Shown piece by piece: positions 1-7,221 of a stretch of 32,721 nucleotides of DNA. The DNA comes from Planctomycetota bacterium (GTDB taxonomy: Bacteria > Planctomycetota > Planctomycetia > Pirellulales > Thermoguttaceae): assembly GCA_021784975.1 (NCBI GenBank), contig JAJYGU010000128.1:1-32721 (forward strand). The letters are read 5' to 3'. How positions within the stretch are numbered: position 1 is the stretch's first letter; each line of letters opens with the position of its first letter. The notes beneath the pieces are model-generated. The model did not search any database, had not been told where the DNA came from, and saw only the letters and a list, made by a program, of their open reading frames with translations. Made by a program: the position numbers and the translations under genes.

Positions 1-162
1 CCGATCTACCCGCAGCCAGGTCCAGTACCACCCGCCGCCGAACAGTGCGAAGAGGACCAAGACGATCAGCACCGGCCGGCCCGGTCCCAATAGCCACGGC
101 AGCCCCCTTGGCAGCCATTGCGACCAGGCATTCGACGAGTTGTGTCGCTTGGCGGCGGTCAT
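1..162 (-). CDS. N-terminal part of a membrane-anchored protein, possibly FtsQ-like (partial)
   Basis: The minus strand is open from an ATG at 162 to the window edge (54 codons). It begins MTAAKRHNSS and contains one hydrophobic segment (PVLIVLVLFALFGGGWYW, about residues 32-49) after a short basic, polar N-terminus, which is the shape of a type II single-pass membrane protein. It starts 10 bp after the murB stop, so the two are probably co-transcribed. In many bacteria the gene just after murB (or after ddl) in the division/cell-wall cluster is ftsQ, a bitopic divisome protein with a short cytoplasmic tail and a periplasmic POTRA domain. Position and topology fit this, but the diagnostic POTRA domain lies outside the window. 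The identification is inference; only the reading frame and membrane segment are seen. Confidence 0.5.
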   Translation of the reverse strand, partial: MTAAKRHNSSNAWSQWLPRGLPWLLGPGRPVLIVLVLFALFGGGWYWTWLRVDR

Positions 163-172
163 GGAAGTTGGG

Positions 173-1051
173 CTACCACACCTCCAACTCCAGTTCCAGA
201 TCGACGCCCATGCGGTCGTGGACCTGGCTGCGAACCAGCTCGATCAGCCGCAAAACGTCCTGGCTGGTGCATTCCGGCTCGGCAATGATGAAGTTGGCGT
301 GCCGATCACTGACCACCGCCCCGCCGATCCGCGTCCCCTTCAGGCCGGCCCGATCGATCAACTCGCCGGCCCCGACGCCGCGGGGGTTCTTGAACACGCA
401 GCCGGCCGCCTGATGCCCCATGGGCTGTGAGGCCTTCTTGAGGATCCACTGCTTTTGCATTCGCCGGGCAAGCTCTTTGGGATCGTCTTCCTCCAGGTCG
501 CAGCCGGCCTCCAGGATCACCAGGTCGTCCAGGCTGCTCTGCCGGTAGCCGAAGGCCAACTCGTCGCCGGCCCGCTGGCAGACTTCGCCGGTGACGGTCA
601 CGACCGTCGCCCGGATCGTCCACTGGCCGATATTGCCGCCGTGGGTACCGGCGTTGCCGTGCAGGGCGCCGCCGATGGTGCCGGGAATGCCGATCAGGCC
701 TTCCAAGCCGGCCAGGCCGCGGTGTACGGCGCTGGTCACGGTGCGGCCCAACACGGCCCCGCCGCCGGCCGCGATCGAATGGCCCTCGATGCGGATGCCG
801 CAGAAGGCCGGCGCCGCCAGGTGAAAAACCATGCCCGGCACCCCTTCGTCGCGGACCAGGATATTCGAACCCTGACCCAACAGCCGCATTTCGACTTCTT
901 CCTCATGGCAGCGGCGCACCAGGCCCACAAGCTGATCGACGCTCTCCGGCTCAGCGAAATACTCGGCCAGCCCACCCAACTGGAACCAGACGTGCATGGC
1001 CAGCGGCTCGTCGCGCCGCACGATGTTCTCAAACCCGGTCAGCAATCCCAT
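173..1051 (-). CDS. murB: UDP-N-acetylenolpyruvoylglucosamine reductase MurB
   Basis: This is the second committed step of peptidoglycan precursor synthesis: NADPH-dependent reduction of UDP-GlcNAc-enolpyruvate to UDP-MurNAc, a cytoplasmic FAD enzyme. The 292 residues match the family length. The FAD-binding part shows LGQGSNILVRDEG (around residue 60) and GIPGTIGGALHGNAGTHGG (around 120), then FGYRQSSL with the conserved Tyr-Arg. The C-terminal domain has AAGCVFKNPRG, GLKGTRIGGAVVSDRHANF and the terminal Glu-rich LELELEVW. The proton-donor position, Ser in E. coli MurB, is Cys here (C218), a substitution also found in other MurB proteins. An AAAGGA sits about 6 bases before the ATG at 1051. 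The downstream membrane-protein gene begins 10 bp after the stop. Its presence indicates that the organism makes peptidoglycan. Confidence 0.95.
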   Translation of the reverse strand: MGLLTGFENIVRRDEPLAMHVWFQLGGLAEYFAEPESVDQLVGLVRRCHEEEVEMRLLGQGSNILVRDEGVPGMVFHLAAPAFCGIRIEGHSIAAGGGAVLGRTVTSAVHRGLAGLEGLIGIPGTIGGALHGNAGTHGGNIGQWTIRATVVTVTGEVCQRAGDELAFGYRQSSLDDLVILEAGCDLEEDDPKELARRMQKQWILKKASQPMGHQAAGCVFKNPRGVGAGELIDRAGLKGTRIGGAVVSDRHANFIIAEPECTSQDVLRLIELVRSQVHDRMGVDLELELEVW

Positions 1052-1256
1052 GACGATCCTTTCGGAAGTTTCGCCGGCCTCATCACCTTGTCGGCATTTT
1101 GGCCCTTGGCGGCCAATTCGTCCAGGGCTTTTGCCGGCGGCATACCCCCGATTGGGGAGATGGTGGCGGCGGGTGTGCGGTAAGATTTCCTCGCGTTAGA
1201 AACCGACCGCGTCCAGATGCTGTACTCCTTGCGCTCTGCATTGGCGCCGCGAAGTC

Positions 1257-1352
1257 TGCCACGTTAGTGGCACGATACGAGTAGCCGGGGAATGGATCGC
1301 AGCGCAACCCCCGGTTATGATACGCCTACGCGGTTTTAGCCGCGTTAGCGGC
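1257..1352. repeat. Hairpin cluster, left unit
   Basis: Three elements lie in a row. TGCCAC-GTTA-GTGGCA (1257-1272) is a perfect 6-bp hairpin. 1285-1314 has CCGGGG/CCCCGG ends and, read on the minus strand, the core GGGTTGCGCTGCGATCCA. 1328-1352 holds two overlapping alternative hairpins: ACGCGG-TTTTAG-CCGCGT, and GCCGC-GTTA-GCGGC. The first shares its stem with the hairpin at 1401-1417, and the second shares its core with 1441-1469, so this looks like a diverged partner of the right-hand unit. Confidence 0.7.
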
Positions 1353-1400
1353 GACACATTGCCGCGATGTTCGCCATGCCGCATACCTGCACCCAAAGGC

Positions 1401-1501
1401 GTGCCACTACGTGGCACATGCAAGGTACATGAATCCGAGACCGCGGGTTACGCTGCGTTCCACCCGCGGCTTCTATTGGAAGGCGACCGCTACGCGGTCG
1501 C
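1401..1501. repeat. Hairpin cluster, right unit
   Basis: GTGCCAC-TAC-GTGGCAC (1401-1417) is a perfect 7-bp hairpin with a three-base loop. 1441-1469 has perfect 8-bp ends CCGCGGGT/ACCCGCGG around the core GGGTTACGCTGCGTTCCA. GCGACCGC-TAC-GCGGTCGC (1483-1501) is a perfect 8-bp hairpin. The repeated TAC loop and the core shared with 1285-1314 mark this as a family of interspersed palindromes rather than random GC pairing. Confidence 0.7.
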
Positions 1502-1548
1502 AAACCCGCTGTCGTTGCCTCGGCATCCAGGTTCTGCAAGTTTCCTGA

Positions 1549-2028
1549 TTACGGCGGCAGGACCACGTCGGCCAGCAGGTCCTTGCGGAGCGATTTGACC
1601 ACCGCGATGAAGTTCTCAAGATTGACCGGCTTGATCAGGTAGTCTTCCACCCGCAAGCTCTCGGCCTCCAAGATCTCCCGATGCGTCTGGGAGGCGGTCA
1701 GGACCACGACCGGAATCCGCTGCAACACATCGTGGTCCTTCACTTCGGCCAGGACTTGTCTGCCATCCTTCTTAGGCAGGTTCAAATCGAGCAGGATGAG
1801 ATCGGGCTGGGGCGCCCGGCGGTATTTCTGCTGGCGGAGCAGAAACTCCATGGCTTCCTCGCCGTCGCGGACCAGGCTGATGCGGCAGGGCACTTCGCTG
1901 GTCCGCAAGGCCTCGATCGTCAGCCCAGCGTCTTCCAGGTCGTCTTCGACCAGCAAGATCTCCATCGGCCGACCTACGATGTCCCGCGGCATGGCAAAGC
2001 TCTCAGGCGAGAAACTTACGTCATCCAT
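1549..2028 (-). CDS. Single-domain response regulator (CheY/Rcp1-like receiver)
   Basis: This is a stand-alone phosphoreceiver domain with no output domain, expected to pass phosphate or bind a partner protein in a two-component relay in the cytoplasm. In the 159-residue reading the acidic pocket is VEDD (D29, D30), the phospho-acceptor is D81 in LILLDLNLPKKDG, the switch threonine is T111 in VVVLTAS, and the invariant lysine is K133 in YLIKPV. The sequence style (EILLVEDD, LNLPKKDGR, LRVEDYLIKPV) is that of Rcp1-type regulators, which pair with phytochrome-like or other hybrid histidine kinases. No kinase gene is nearby, so it is an orphan. The start is uncertain: ATGs giving MPRDIVGRP or MEILLVEDD are as plausible as the first one, and none has a strong ribosome-binding site. 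It is divergent from the macro-domain gene. Confidence 0.9.
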   Translation of the reverse strand: MDDVSFSPESFAMPRDIVGRPMEILLVEDDLEDAGLTIEALRTSEVPCRISLVRDGEEAMEFLLRQQKYRRAPQPDLILLDLNLPKKDGRQVLAEVKDHDVLQRIPVVVLTASQTHREILEAESLRVEDYLIKPVNLENFIAVVKSLRKDLLADVVLPP

Positions 2029-2091
2029 TGCAGTGTATCACCGGCGTCTTCGAGTGAATAGCCGCCGAAGCGGGTTTTTTGCACGTAGCCG

Positions 2092-2119
2092 TTGACAGAC
2101 CGACCCCTTCCGATAGAGT
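2092..2119 (+). promoter_or_regulatory. Candidate sigma-70 promoter for the macro-domain gene
   Basis: A perfect TTGACA (2092-2097) is followed after 16 bp by TAGAGT (2114-2119; 4 of 6 matches to TATAAT). It lies about 50 bp before the ATG at 2169 and points toward it. The -35 match is strong and the -10 only fair. Confidence 0.45.
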
Positions 2120-2168
2120 AGGTGTATCCCCGATCCCTGATCCCTTACCCACCCCGCGAGGATGTATC

Positions 2169-2720
2169 ATGGAAGTTCGCGTCGGAGAGGCCACCCTCGA
2201 ACTGTGCCAAGGCGACATCACGCTCCAGCAGGTGGATAGCATCGTCAACGCCGCCAATAGCCGGTTGGCGGGCGGTGGCGGGGTGGATGGCGCCATCCAT
2301 CGCCGCGGGGGGCCGGCCATTATGCAGGAGACCGACGCCCGCTACACACAAGGATGTCCCACGGGCTCGGCGGTCATCTCCACCGCCGGCAACCTGCCCG
2401 CCAGGTATGTGATCCACGCGGTCGGCCCAGTGTGGAGCGGGGGGCAGCGCGGCGAGGCCGAGCAGCTCGCCGGCGCCTATCGCCGTAGTCTCGAATTGGC
2501 GGTCGAACACGATTGCCAGAGCATCGCCCTGCCGGCCCTGAGCACCGGGGCCTACCGCTATCCGATGGACCAGGCTGCCCGAATGGCCCTCTCCACGGCC
2601 GTCGAGTTTCTCAAGACGCACGGCCGGCCGAAGCTGGTTCGCTTCGTCCTCTTCGACGCCGCTGCCCACGGCGCCTTCACGGCAGCGCTGGAATCACTTG
2701 CTGAGGAGTTCCGCCTGTAG
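2169..2720 (+). CDS. Macro-domain protein, probable (O-acetyl-)ADP-ribose hydrolase
   Basis: Macro domains bind ADP-ribose, and the bacterial YmdB/MacroD class removes acetyl or ADP-ribosyl groups. The 183-residue protein is one macro domain. The ligand loops are visible: CQGDITLQQVDSIVNAANSRLAGGGGVDGAIHRRGG (about residues 13-48), GSAVISTAGNLPARYVIHAVGP, and ALSTGAYRYPMDQAA. The Asn of NAAN and the GGGVDGAIH loop with its Asp are the residues associated with catalysis in the MacroD/YmdB group. The ATG at 2169 is chosen because GAGG ends 7 bases before it and because the homologous core starts here; an upstream in-frame start at 2079 would add an unrelated 30-residue tail. It stands alone, with no sirtuin or ADP-ribosyltransferase next to it. 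The substrate in vivo cannot be told from sequence. Confidence 0.9.
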   Translation: MEVRVGEATLELCQGDITLQQVDSIVNAANSRLAGGGGVDGAIHRRGGPAIMQETDARYTQGCPTGSAVISTAGNLPARYVIHAVGPVWSGGQRGEAEQLAGAYRRSLELAVEHDCQSIALPALSTGAYRYPMDQAARMALSTAVEFLKTHGRPKLVRFVLFDAAAHGAFTAALESLAEEFRL

Positions 2721-2898
2721 CGGTTATTCACAAAGCCCGCTCGGTAGCGGCCGGGCAAGGTCCGCTTGTGACGTTGAATTTCCGGCCGCTCTTTTCGACC
2801 GGGCAAGATGGCCGACGTATCTGGAGGGAGTGTCTCGGAGCCCAGATCCGAGGCCGCGGCGGCTGATTCCATGAGACCGTGCCCGTCAGGACAAGCCG

Positions 2899-4062
2899 AT
2901 GAGATCTTGTCGAAGTCGCGCGTGGATGGTGTTCGGGGTTTTGCTGCTGGGCAGTTGTCAACGAGCGGCGCCGCCGGCGGCGCCGCTGGTGCAAGCCGTC
3001 GACGTGGCGCTGCCCATCCAGCGAACGGTGGTGGACCATGAGGAGTTTACCGGACGGACGGACGCCGTCAGCCGAGTCGAAATCCGCGCGCGGGTTTCGG
3101 GCTACTTGATCAAGGTCAATTTCAAGGACGGCGACATCGTCAAGAAGGATGACTTGCTCTACGAAATCGATCCCCGTCCCTTCCAGGCCGTCTTGGACGA
3201 CGCCAAGGGCACGCTCGAACGATTAGTGGCCCAAAAGAAGCTCCTCGATATTCAGGTCGACCGCTATCGCGGGCTGGCCGCCAAGGGGGCCGCCAGCCAG
3301 CAGGACCTCGATCAATACCTGGCCCAGCAGGCCGAGAACGTCGGCTCGCAAAACTCCGCCAAGGCGCAGATCGAGCGGGCCCAACTGAATCTGGGCTTCA
3401 CCACCGTCGCCTCTCCGATCGCCGGCAAGATCAGCCGCACCCTCTTAACCGTCGGAAATCTGGTCAACGCCGACGCGACCTTGCTGACCACGGTGATGTC
3501 GATCGACCCGATCTACGCCTACTTTGACATTGACGAACCCACCCTGCTGCGAGTCCTCAAGATGAAACGCGAGGGGCTGCTGCCGCAGCGGATCGGCCTG
3601 GTCGAGGTGTCGATGGGCCTGGCCGACGACGTGCACCATGCCTTTCCGCTAAAAGGCGTGCTCGACTTCGCCAACAACACCGTCGATCCGCAAACGGGCA
3701 CGATCCTGGTCCGCGGCACCTTCAAAAATCCTTATGAAATGCCGACTAAGCCGCCGCTCATGCTGCCCGGCATGTTCGTCCGCGTGCGTCTGGACATAGG
3801 GCTGCCACACAAGGCCTTCTTGGTGACGGAACGGGCCCTTGGCACGGACCAGGGACAAAAGTACGTGTTCGTAGTCGGCAAGGACCACAAGGTCGCCTAT
3901 CGCGGCATAACCCTGGGGCAAGTGTTCGACGGCCTGCAAGCCATCGAAAAGGGGCTCAACGCCGACGACCGGGTGGTGGTCGACGGCCTGCAACGCATCC
4001 GGCCGGGCATGGAGGTCAAGGCCGAGCCGAAGGACATGGCCAGCCTGGCCGGGCCGCAATGA
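2899..4062 (+). CDS. RND efflux membrane-fusion protein (AcrA/MexA-type lipoprotein)
   Basis: This is the periplasmic adaptor of a tripartite efflux pump, linking the inner-membrane RND transporter to an outer-membrane channel. The 387 residues begin with a lipoprotein signal (MVFGVLLLGSC, predicted lipid-anchored Cys20). The biotinyl/lipoyl hairpin follows (RVSGYLIKVNFKDGDIVKKDDLLYEIDPRPF, about 64-95), then a coiled-coil segment (about 100-160), the second lipoyl half (ASPIAGKISRTLLTVGNLVN), the beta-barrel (PQTGTILVRGTFKNP) and the membrane-proximal domain (VVDGLQRIRPGMEV). Its TGA overlaps the ATG of the first pump gene in the ATGA arrangement, so translation is coupled. It is the only adaptor for the two pumps that follow. 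No regulator gene (TetR, MarR) adjoins it. Confidence 0.93.
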   Translation: MRSCRSRAWMVFGVLLLGSCQRAAPPAAPLVQAVDVALPIQRTVVDHEEFTGRTDAVSRVEIRARVSGYLIKVNFKDGDIVKKDDLLYEIDPRPFQAVLDDAKGTLERLVAQKKLLDIQVDRYRGLAAKGAASQQDLDQYLAQQAENVGSQNSAKAQIERAQLNLGFTTVASPIAGKISRTLLTVGNLVNADATLLTTVMSIDPIYAYFDIDEPTLLRVLKMKREGLLPQRIGLVEVSMGLADDVHHAFPLKGVLDFANNTVDPQTGTILVRGTFKNPYEMPTKPPLMLPGMFVRVRLDIGLPHKAFLVTERALGTDQGQKYVFVVGKDHKVAYRGITLGQVFDGLQAIEKGLNADDRVVVDGLQRIRPGMEVKAEPKDMASLAGPQ

Positions 4063-7000
4063 TCTCGCATTTCTTCATCGACCGGCCGATCTTTGCCGCC
4101 GTGCTCTCGCTGGTGATCGTGTTGGCCGGCAGCGTGACCCTCTCCTCGCTCCCGCTGGCCCAGTATCCGAACATCACCCCGCCCACCGTGCAGGTGCTCT
4201 GCTCGTATCCGGGCGCCAATGCCCAGACGGTGGCCGACACGGTGGCCGCGCCCATTGAGCAGCAGGTCAACGGGGTGGAGAACATGCTCTACATGTGCTC
4301 CCAGTGCACCAACGACGGGGCTTACACGCTGACGGTGACCTTCCAGCTTGGCACCGATCTGAAGCTGGCGTTGGTGCAGGTGCAGAATCGGGTGCAGTTG
4401 GCCATGCCCCAGATGCCCGACCAGGTGCAGCAGCAAGGCATCAACATCAAGAAGAAGACGCCCAACATCCTGCTGGCGGTGAATCTCTATTCGCCCGACG
4501 GCCGCTACGACGGCCTCTACCTGTCGAACTATCTCATGATCAACATCCGCGACGAGGTGCTGCGGCTGCCGGGCGTCAGCGACGTAAACATCCTGGGCGA
4601 GCGCGACTACAGCATCCGCGCCTGGCTCGACCCCGACAAGCTGGCCGCCAGGAACATGACTGCCAGCGACGTGGTCGCGGCGGTGCGCGGGGAAAACTTG
4701 CAGGTGGTTTCGGGGCAGCTCGGCCAGCCGCCGGCCGTCGCCGGGGTGCAATTTCAGCCGATCCTGAGCGCCTTGGGGCGGCTGAGTCAACCCTCGCAAT
4801 TCGACGCCATCGTGGTCAAGGCCGGCAAGGTGGATCCCGGCACGCCGGCCACCTCGATCGTCCGGCTCGGCGACGTCGCTCGCCTGGAACTCGGCGCGCA
4901 GCAATACGACCAGTCGTGCCTGATGGACGGCTACCCGTCGGCCGGCCTGGCGGTGTACCAAATGCCGACGGCCAACGCCTTGGACACGGCCAACAGCGTC
5001 CGCCGGAAGATGGAAGAGCTCAAGCTGCGATTTCCCCAGGGACTCGACTACAAGATCAACTACGACACCACGCCGTTTATCCGCGAGTCGATCATCGAGG
5101 TCTTGAAAACTCTCCGCGACGCGGTGATTCTGGTGGCGGTGGTGGTGCTGGTGTTTTTGCAGAATTGGCGGGCGGCGGTGATCCCGCTGGCCGCCATGCC
5201 GGTGGCCATCGTGGGCACGTTCGCGGTGATGGCGGGCCTCGGCTTCAGCCTCAACAATCTCACCCTGTTCGGCCTGGTGCTGGCCATCGGCATTGTGGTC
5301 GACGACGCCATCGTGGTGGTCGAGAACGTCGAGCGCTGGCTGGCCGAGGGGCTCACTTCGCGCGAGGCGGCCCAAAAAGCGATGAACGAAGTGACCGGGC
5401 CGGTGATCGCCGTGGCCTTGGTGCTCTGCGCGGTGTTCGTGCCCTGCGCGCTGATTAGCGGCATCACCGGCCAGTTCTTCCGCCAGTTTGCCTTGACGAT
5501 CGCCGTGTCAACCATCATTTCGGCATTCAACTCGCTCACCCTGAGCCCCGCGCTGGCGGCCGTGCTGCTGAAACCGCATGGGGCGCGGCGCGATTGGCTG
5601 ACCAAGGTCCTGGACGTGTTGGCTGGCGGGTTGTTCCGCCTCTTCAACCGCGGGTTTGAAGGGGCGACCAACCTTTACACCCGGTCGGTCGGGCTACTGC
5701 TCCGCGGCAGTGCCGTCGCGCTGCTGCTCTACGGCGGCCTGCTCGGGCTGACCTGGTGGGGCTTCACGCGGATGCCGGCGGGCTTCATCCCCGAGCAGGA
5801 CAAGGGCTATCTCCTGGTCAACGTGCAGTTGCCCGAAGGGGCCTCGGTGTCGCGGACCGAATCCGTCATCGCCCGCCTGGACAAGATTGCCCGCTCGATG
5901 GACGGCGTGGGCCACACTTTGGGGGTTTCGGGCATGTCGATCCTCTTGCAGGCCAACGCCCCCAATTTCGGCTCGATGTTCGTCATCTTGAAGCCCTTCG
6001 ACCAGCGGCGGTCGCCGAAGCTCCGCGACAAGGCCATCGCCATGCAACTGCGGCGGATCTGCTACCAGAAATTTCCCGAGGCGATGATCGGCGTGTTCGG
6101 CGCCCCGCCGGTCGACGGGCTGGGCACCGCCGGCGGCTTCAAACTCATGATCGAGGACCGCCGCGACCTCGGCCTGGCCAGCCTGCAACGCGCCACCGAC
6201 GGGATGATCGAGCGGGCAAACCGGCAGCCGGGACTGGCCGGCGTGTTCACCATGTTCCGCTCGAACACGCCGCAGGTCTACGTCGACATCGACCGCAACA
6301 AGGCCAAGACCATGGGCGTGGCGCTGAGCGATCTGTTCAACACGCTCAGCGTCTACATGGGCTCGCTCTACGTGAACAATTTTAACGAGTTCGGCCGGTC
6401 CTGGCAGGTCAAGCTCCAGGCCGACGGGGCCTTCCGGCGGACCGCCGCCGAGGTCGGAGAGCTTAAGGTACGAAACCGCGCCGGCGAGATGGCCCCGTTG
6501 AACACCCTGGCGCAATTCCGCGACATCACCGGCCCGGTGATGCTCACCCGCTACAACATGTACGCGGCCGCTCCGATCAACGGCAACGTGGCGCCGGGCG
6601 GCAGCTCGGGCGACGCCATCGGCCTGATGAAGCAGATCGGCGCCAAGGTGCTGCCCCCCGGCATGGCCAGCGAATGGACCGAGTTGACCTACATGCAGAT
6701 CCTGGCCGGCAACACGGCCATGGGCGTCTTTGTGCTGGCGGTGGTGCTGGTCTTCCTGGTGCTGGCGGCCCAGTACGAAAGCTGGTCGCTGCCGCTGGCG
6801 GTCATCCTGGTGGTCCCCATGTGCCTGTTGTGTTCCATTGCCGGCGTGGCGCTGGCCCGCATGGACATCGACATCTTTACCCAGATCGGCTTCGTGGTGC
6901 TGGTGGGCCTGGCCAGCAAGAACGCGATTCTGATCGTCGAGTTTGCCCGGCAACAGCGCGACTCGGGTGTCGCCCCGCGCGAGGCGACCTTGCAGGCCTG

Positions 7001-7202
7001 CCGGCTGCGGCTGCGACCGATCATGATGACCTCGCTGGCCTTCATCCTGGGCGTCGTGCCGTTGGTGCTTGCCGAAGGGGCCGGGGCGGAGATGCGCCGC
7101 ACGCTGGGCACGGCCGTCTTCAGCGGAATGCTCGGCGTCACCCTGTTCGGCATTTTCCTGACCCCGGTGTTCTTTTACGTGATCGAGTGGCTAAATCCCT
7201 GA
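4059..7202 (+). CDS. RND multidrug efflux transporter, HAE1 family (first of two)
   Basis: This is a proton-driven inner-membrane pump of the AcrB/MexB type, exporting hydrophobic or amphiphilic compounds. Its 1047 residues are the normal family length. It starts ISHFFIDRPIFAAVLSLVIVLAG (TM1). TM4 carries the adjacent proton-relay aspartates D415 and D416 in IGIVVDDAIVVVENVERW, and the matching lysine K954 lies in TM10 (GLASKNAILIVEF), so the relay is complete. Two large periplasmic loops (after TM1 and TM7) contain typical porter-domain sequence (SYPGANAQTVADTVAAPIEQQVNGVENMLYM; GAPPVDGLGTAGGFKL). It overlaps the adaptor gene by 4 bp and ends 19 bp before the second pump. Substrate range cannot be read from sequence. 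Confidence 0.95.
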   Translation: MISHFFIDRPIFAAVLSLVIVLAGSVTLSSLPLAQYPNITPPTVQVLCSYPGANAQTVADTVAAPIEQQVNGVENMLYMCSQCTNDGAYTLTVTFQLGTDLKLALVQVQNRVQLAMPQMPDQVQQQGINIKKKTPNILLAVNLYSPDGRYDGLYLSNYLMINIRDEVLRLPGVSDVNILGERDYSIRAWLDPDKLAARNMTASDVVAAVRGENLQVVSGQLGQPPAVAGVQFQPILSALGRLSQPSQFDAIVVKAGKVDPGTPATSIVRLGDVARLELGAQQYDQSCLMDGYPSAGLAVYQMPTANALDTANSVRRKMEELKLRFPQGLDYKINYDTTPFIRESIIEVLKTLRDAVILVAVVVLVFLQNWRAAVIPLAAMPVAIVGTFAVMAGLGFSLNNLTLFGLVLAIGIVVDDAIVVVENVERWLAEGLTSREAAQKAMNEVTGPVIAVALVLCAVFVPCALISGITGQFFRQFALTIAVSTIISAFNSLTLSPALAAVLLKPHGARRDWLTKVLDVLAGGLFRLFNRGFEGATNLYTRSVGLLLRGSAVALLLYGGLLGLTWWGFTRMPAGFIPEQDKGYLLVNVQLPEGASVSRTESVIARLDKIARSMDGVGHTLGVSGMSILLQANAPNFGSMFVILKPFDQRRSPKLRDKAIAMQLRRICYQKFPEAMIGVFGAPPVDGLGTAGGFKLMIEDRRDLGLASLQRATDGMIERANRQPGLAGVFTMFRSNTPQVYVDIDRNKAKTMGVALSDLFNTLSVYMGSLYVNNFNEFGRSWQVKLQADGAFRRTAAEVGELKVRNRAGEMAPLNTLAQFRDITGPVMLTRYNMYAAAPINGNVAPGGSSGDAIGLMKQIGAKVLPPGMASEWTELTYMQILAGNTAMGVFVLAVVLVFLVLAAQYESWSLPLAVILVVPMCLLCSIAGVALARMDIDIFTQIGFVVLVGLASKNAILIVEFARQQRDSGVAPREATLQACRLRLRPIMMTSLAFILGVVPLVLAEGAGAEMRRTLGTAVFSGMLGVTLFGIFLTPVFFYVIEWLNP

Positions 7203-7221
7203 CCCCTAATCCCTCCCCGCC

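Larger units (their letters stand above)
1052..1548. other. Intergenic region, 497 bp, filled with short hairpins
   Basis: No credible gene is seen between murB and the response regulator. Frames that stay open are rich in Arg, Pro and Ser, lack a ribosome-binding site and resemble no family I know. Positions 1257-1501 hold a cluster of perfect or near-perfect hairpins, listed separately, with very short TAC or GTTA loops. The stretch 1052-1250 shows no structure I can name and could contain the murB promoter. Confidence 0.7.

Noticed and set aside
2063-2081. Intrinsic terminator CCGC-CGAA-GCGG followed by T's
   Set aside because: The stem is only 4 bp and no plus-strand gene ends before it.
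3897-5375. Long minus-strand open frames opposite the RND genes (also 5694-6953 and 7138-9618)
   Set aside because: His/Gln/Arg-rich composition mirrors the third-position GC bias of the plus-strand genes; no motif, no start signal. They are antisense shadows.
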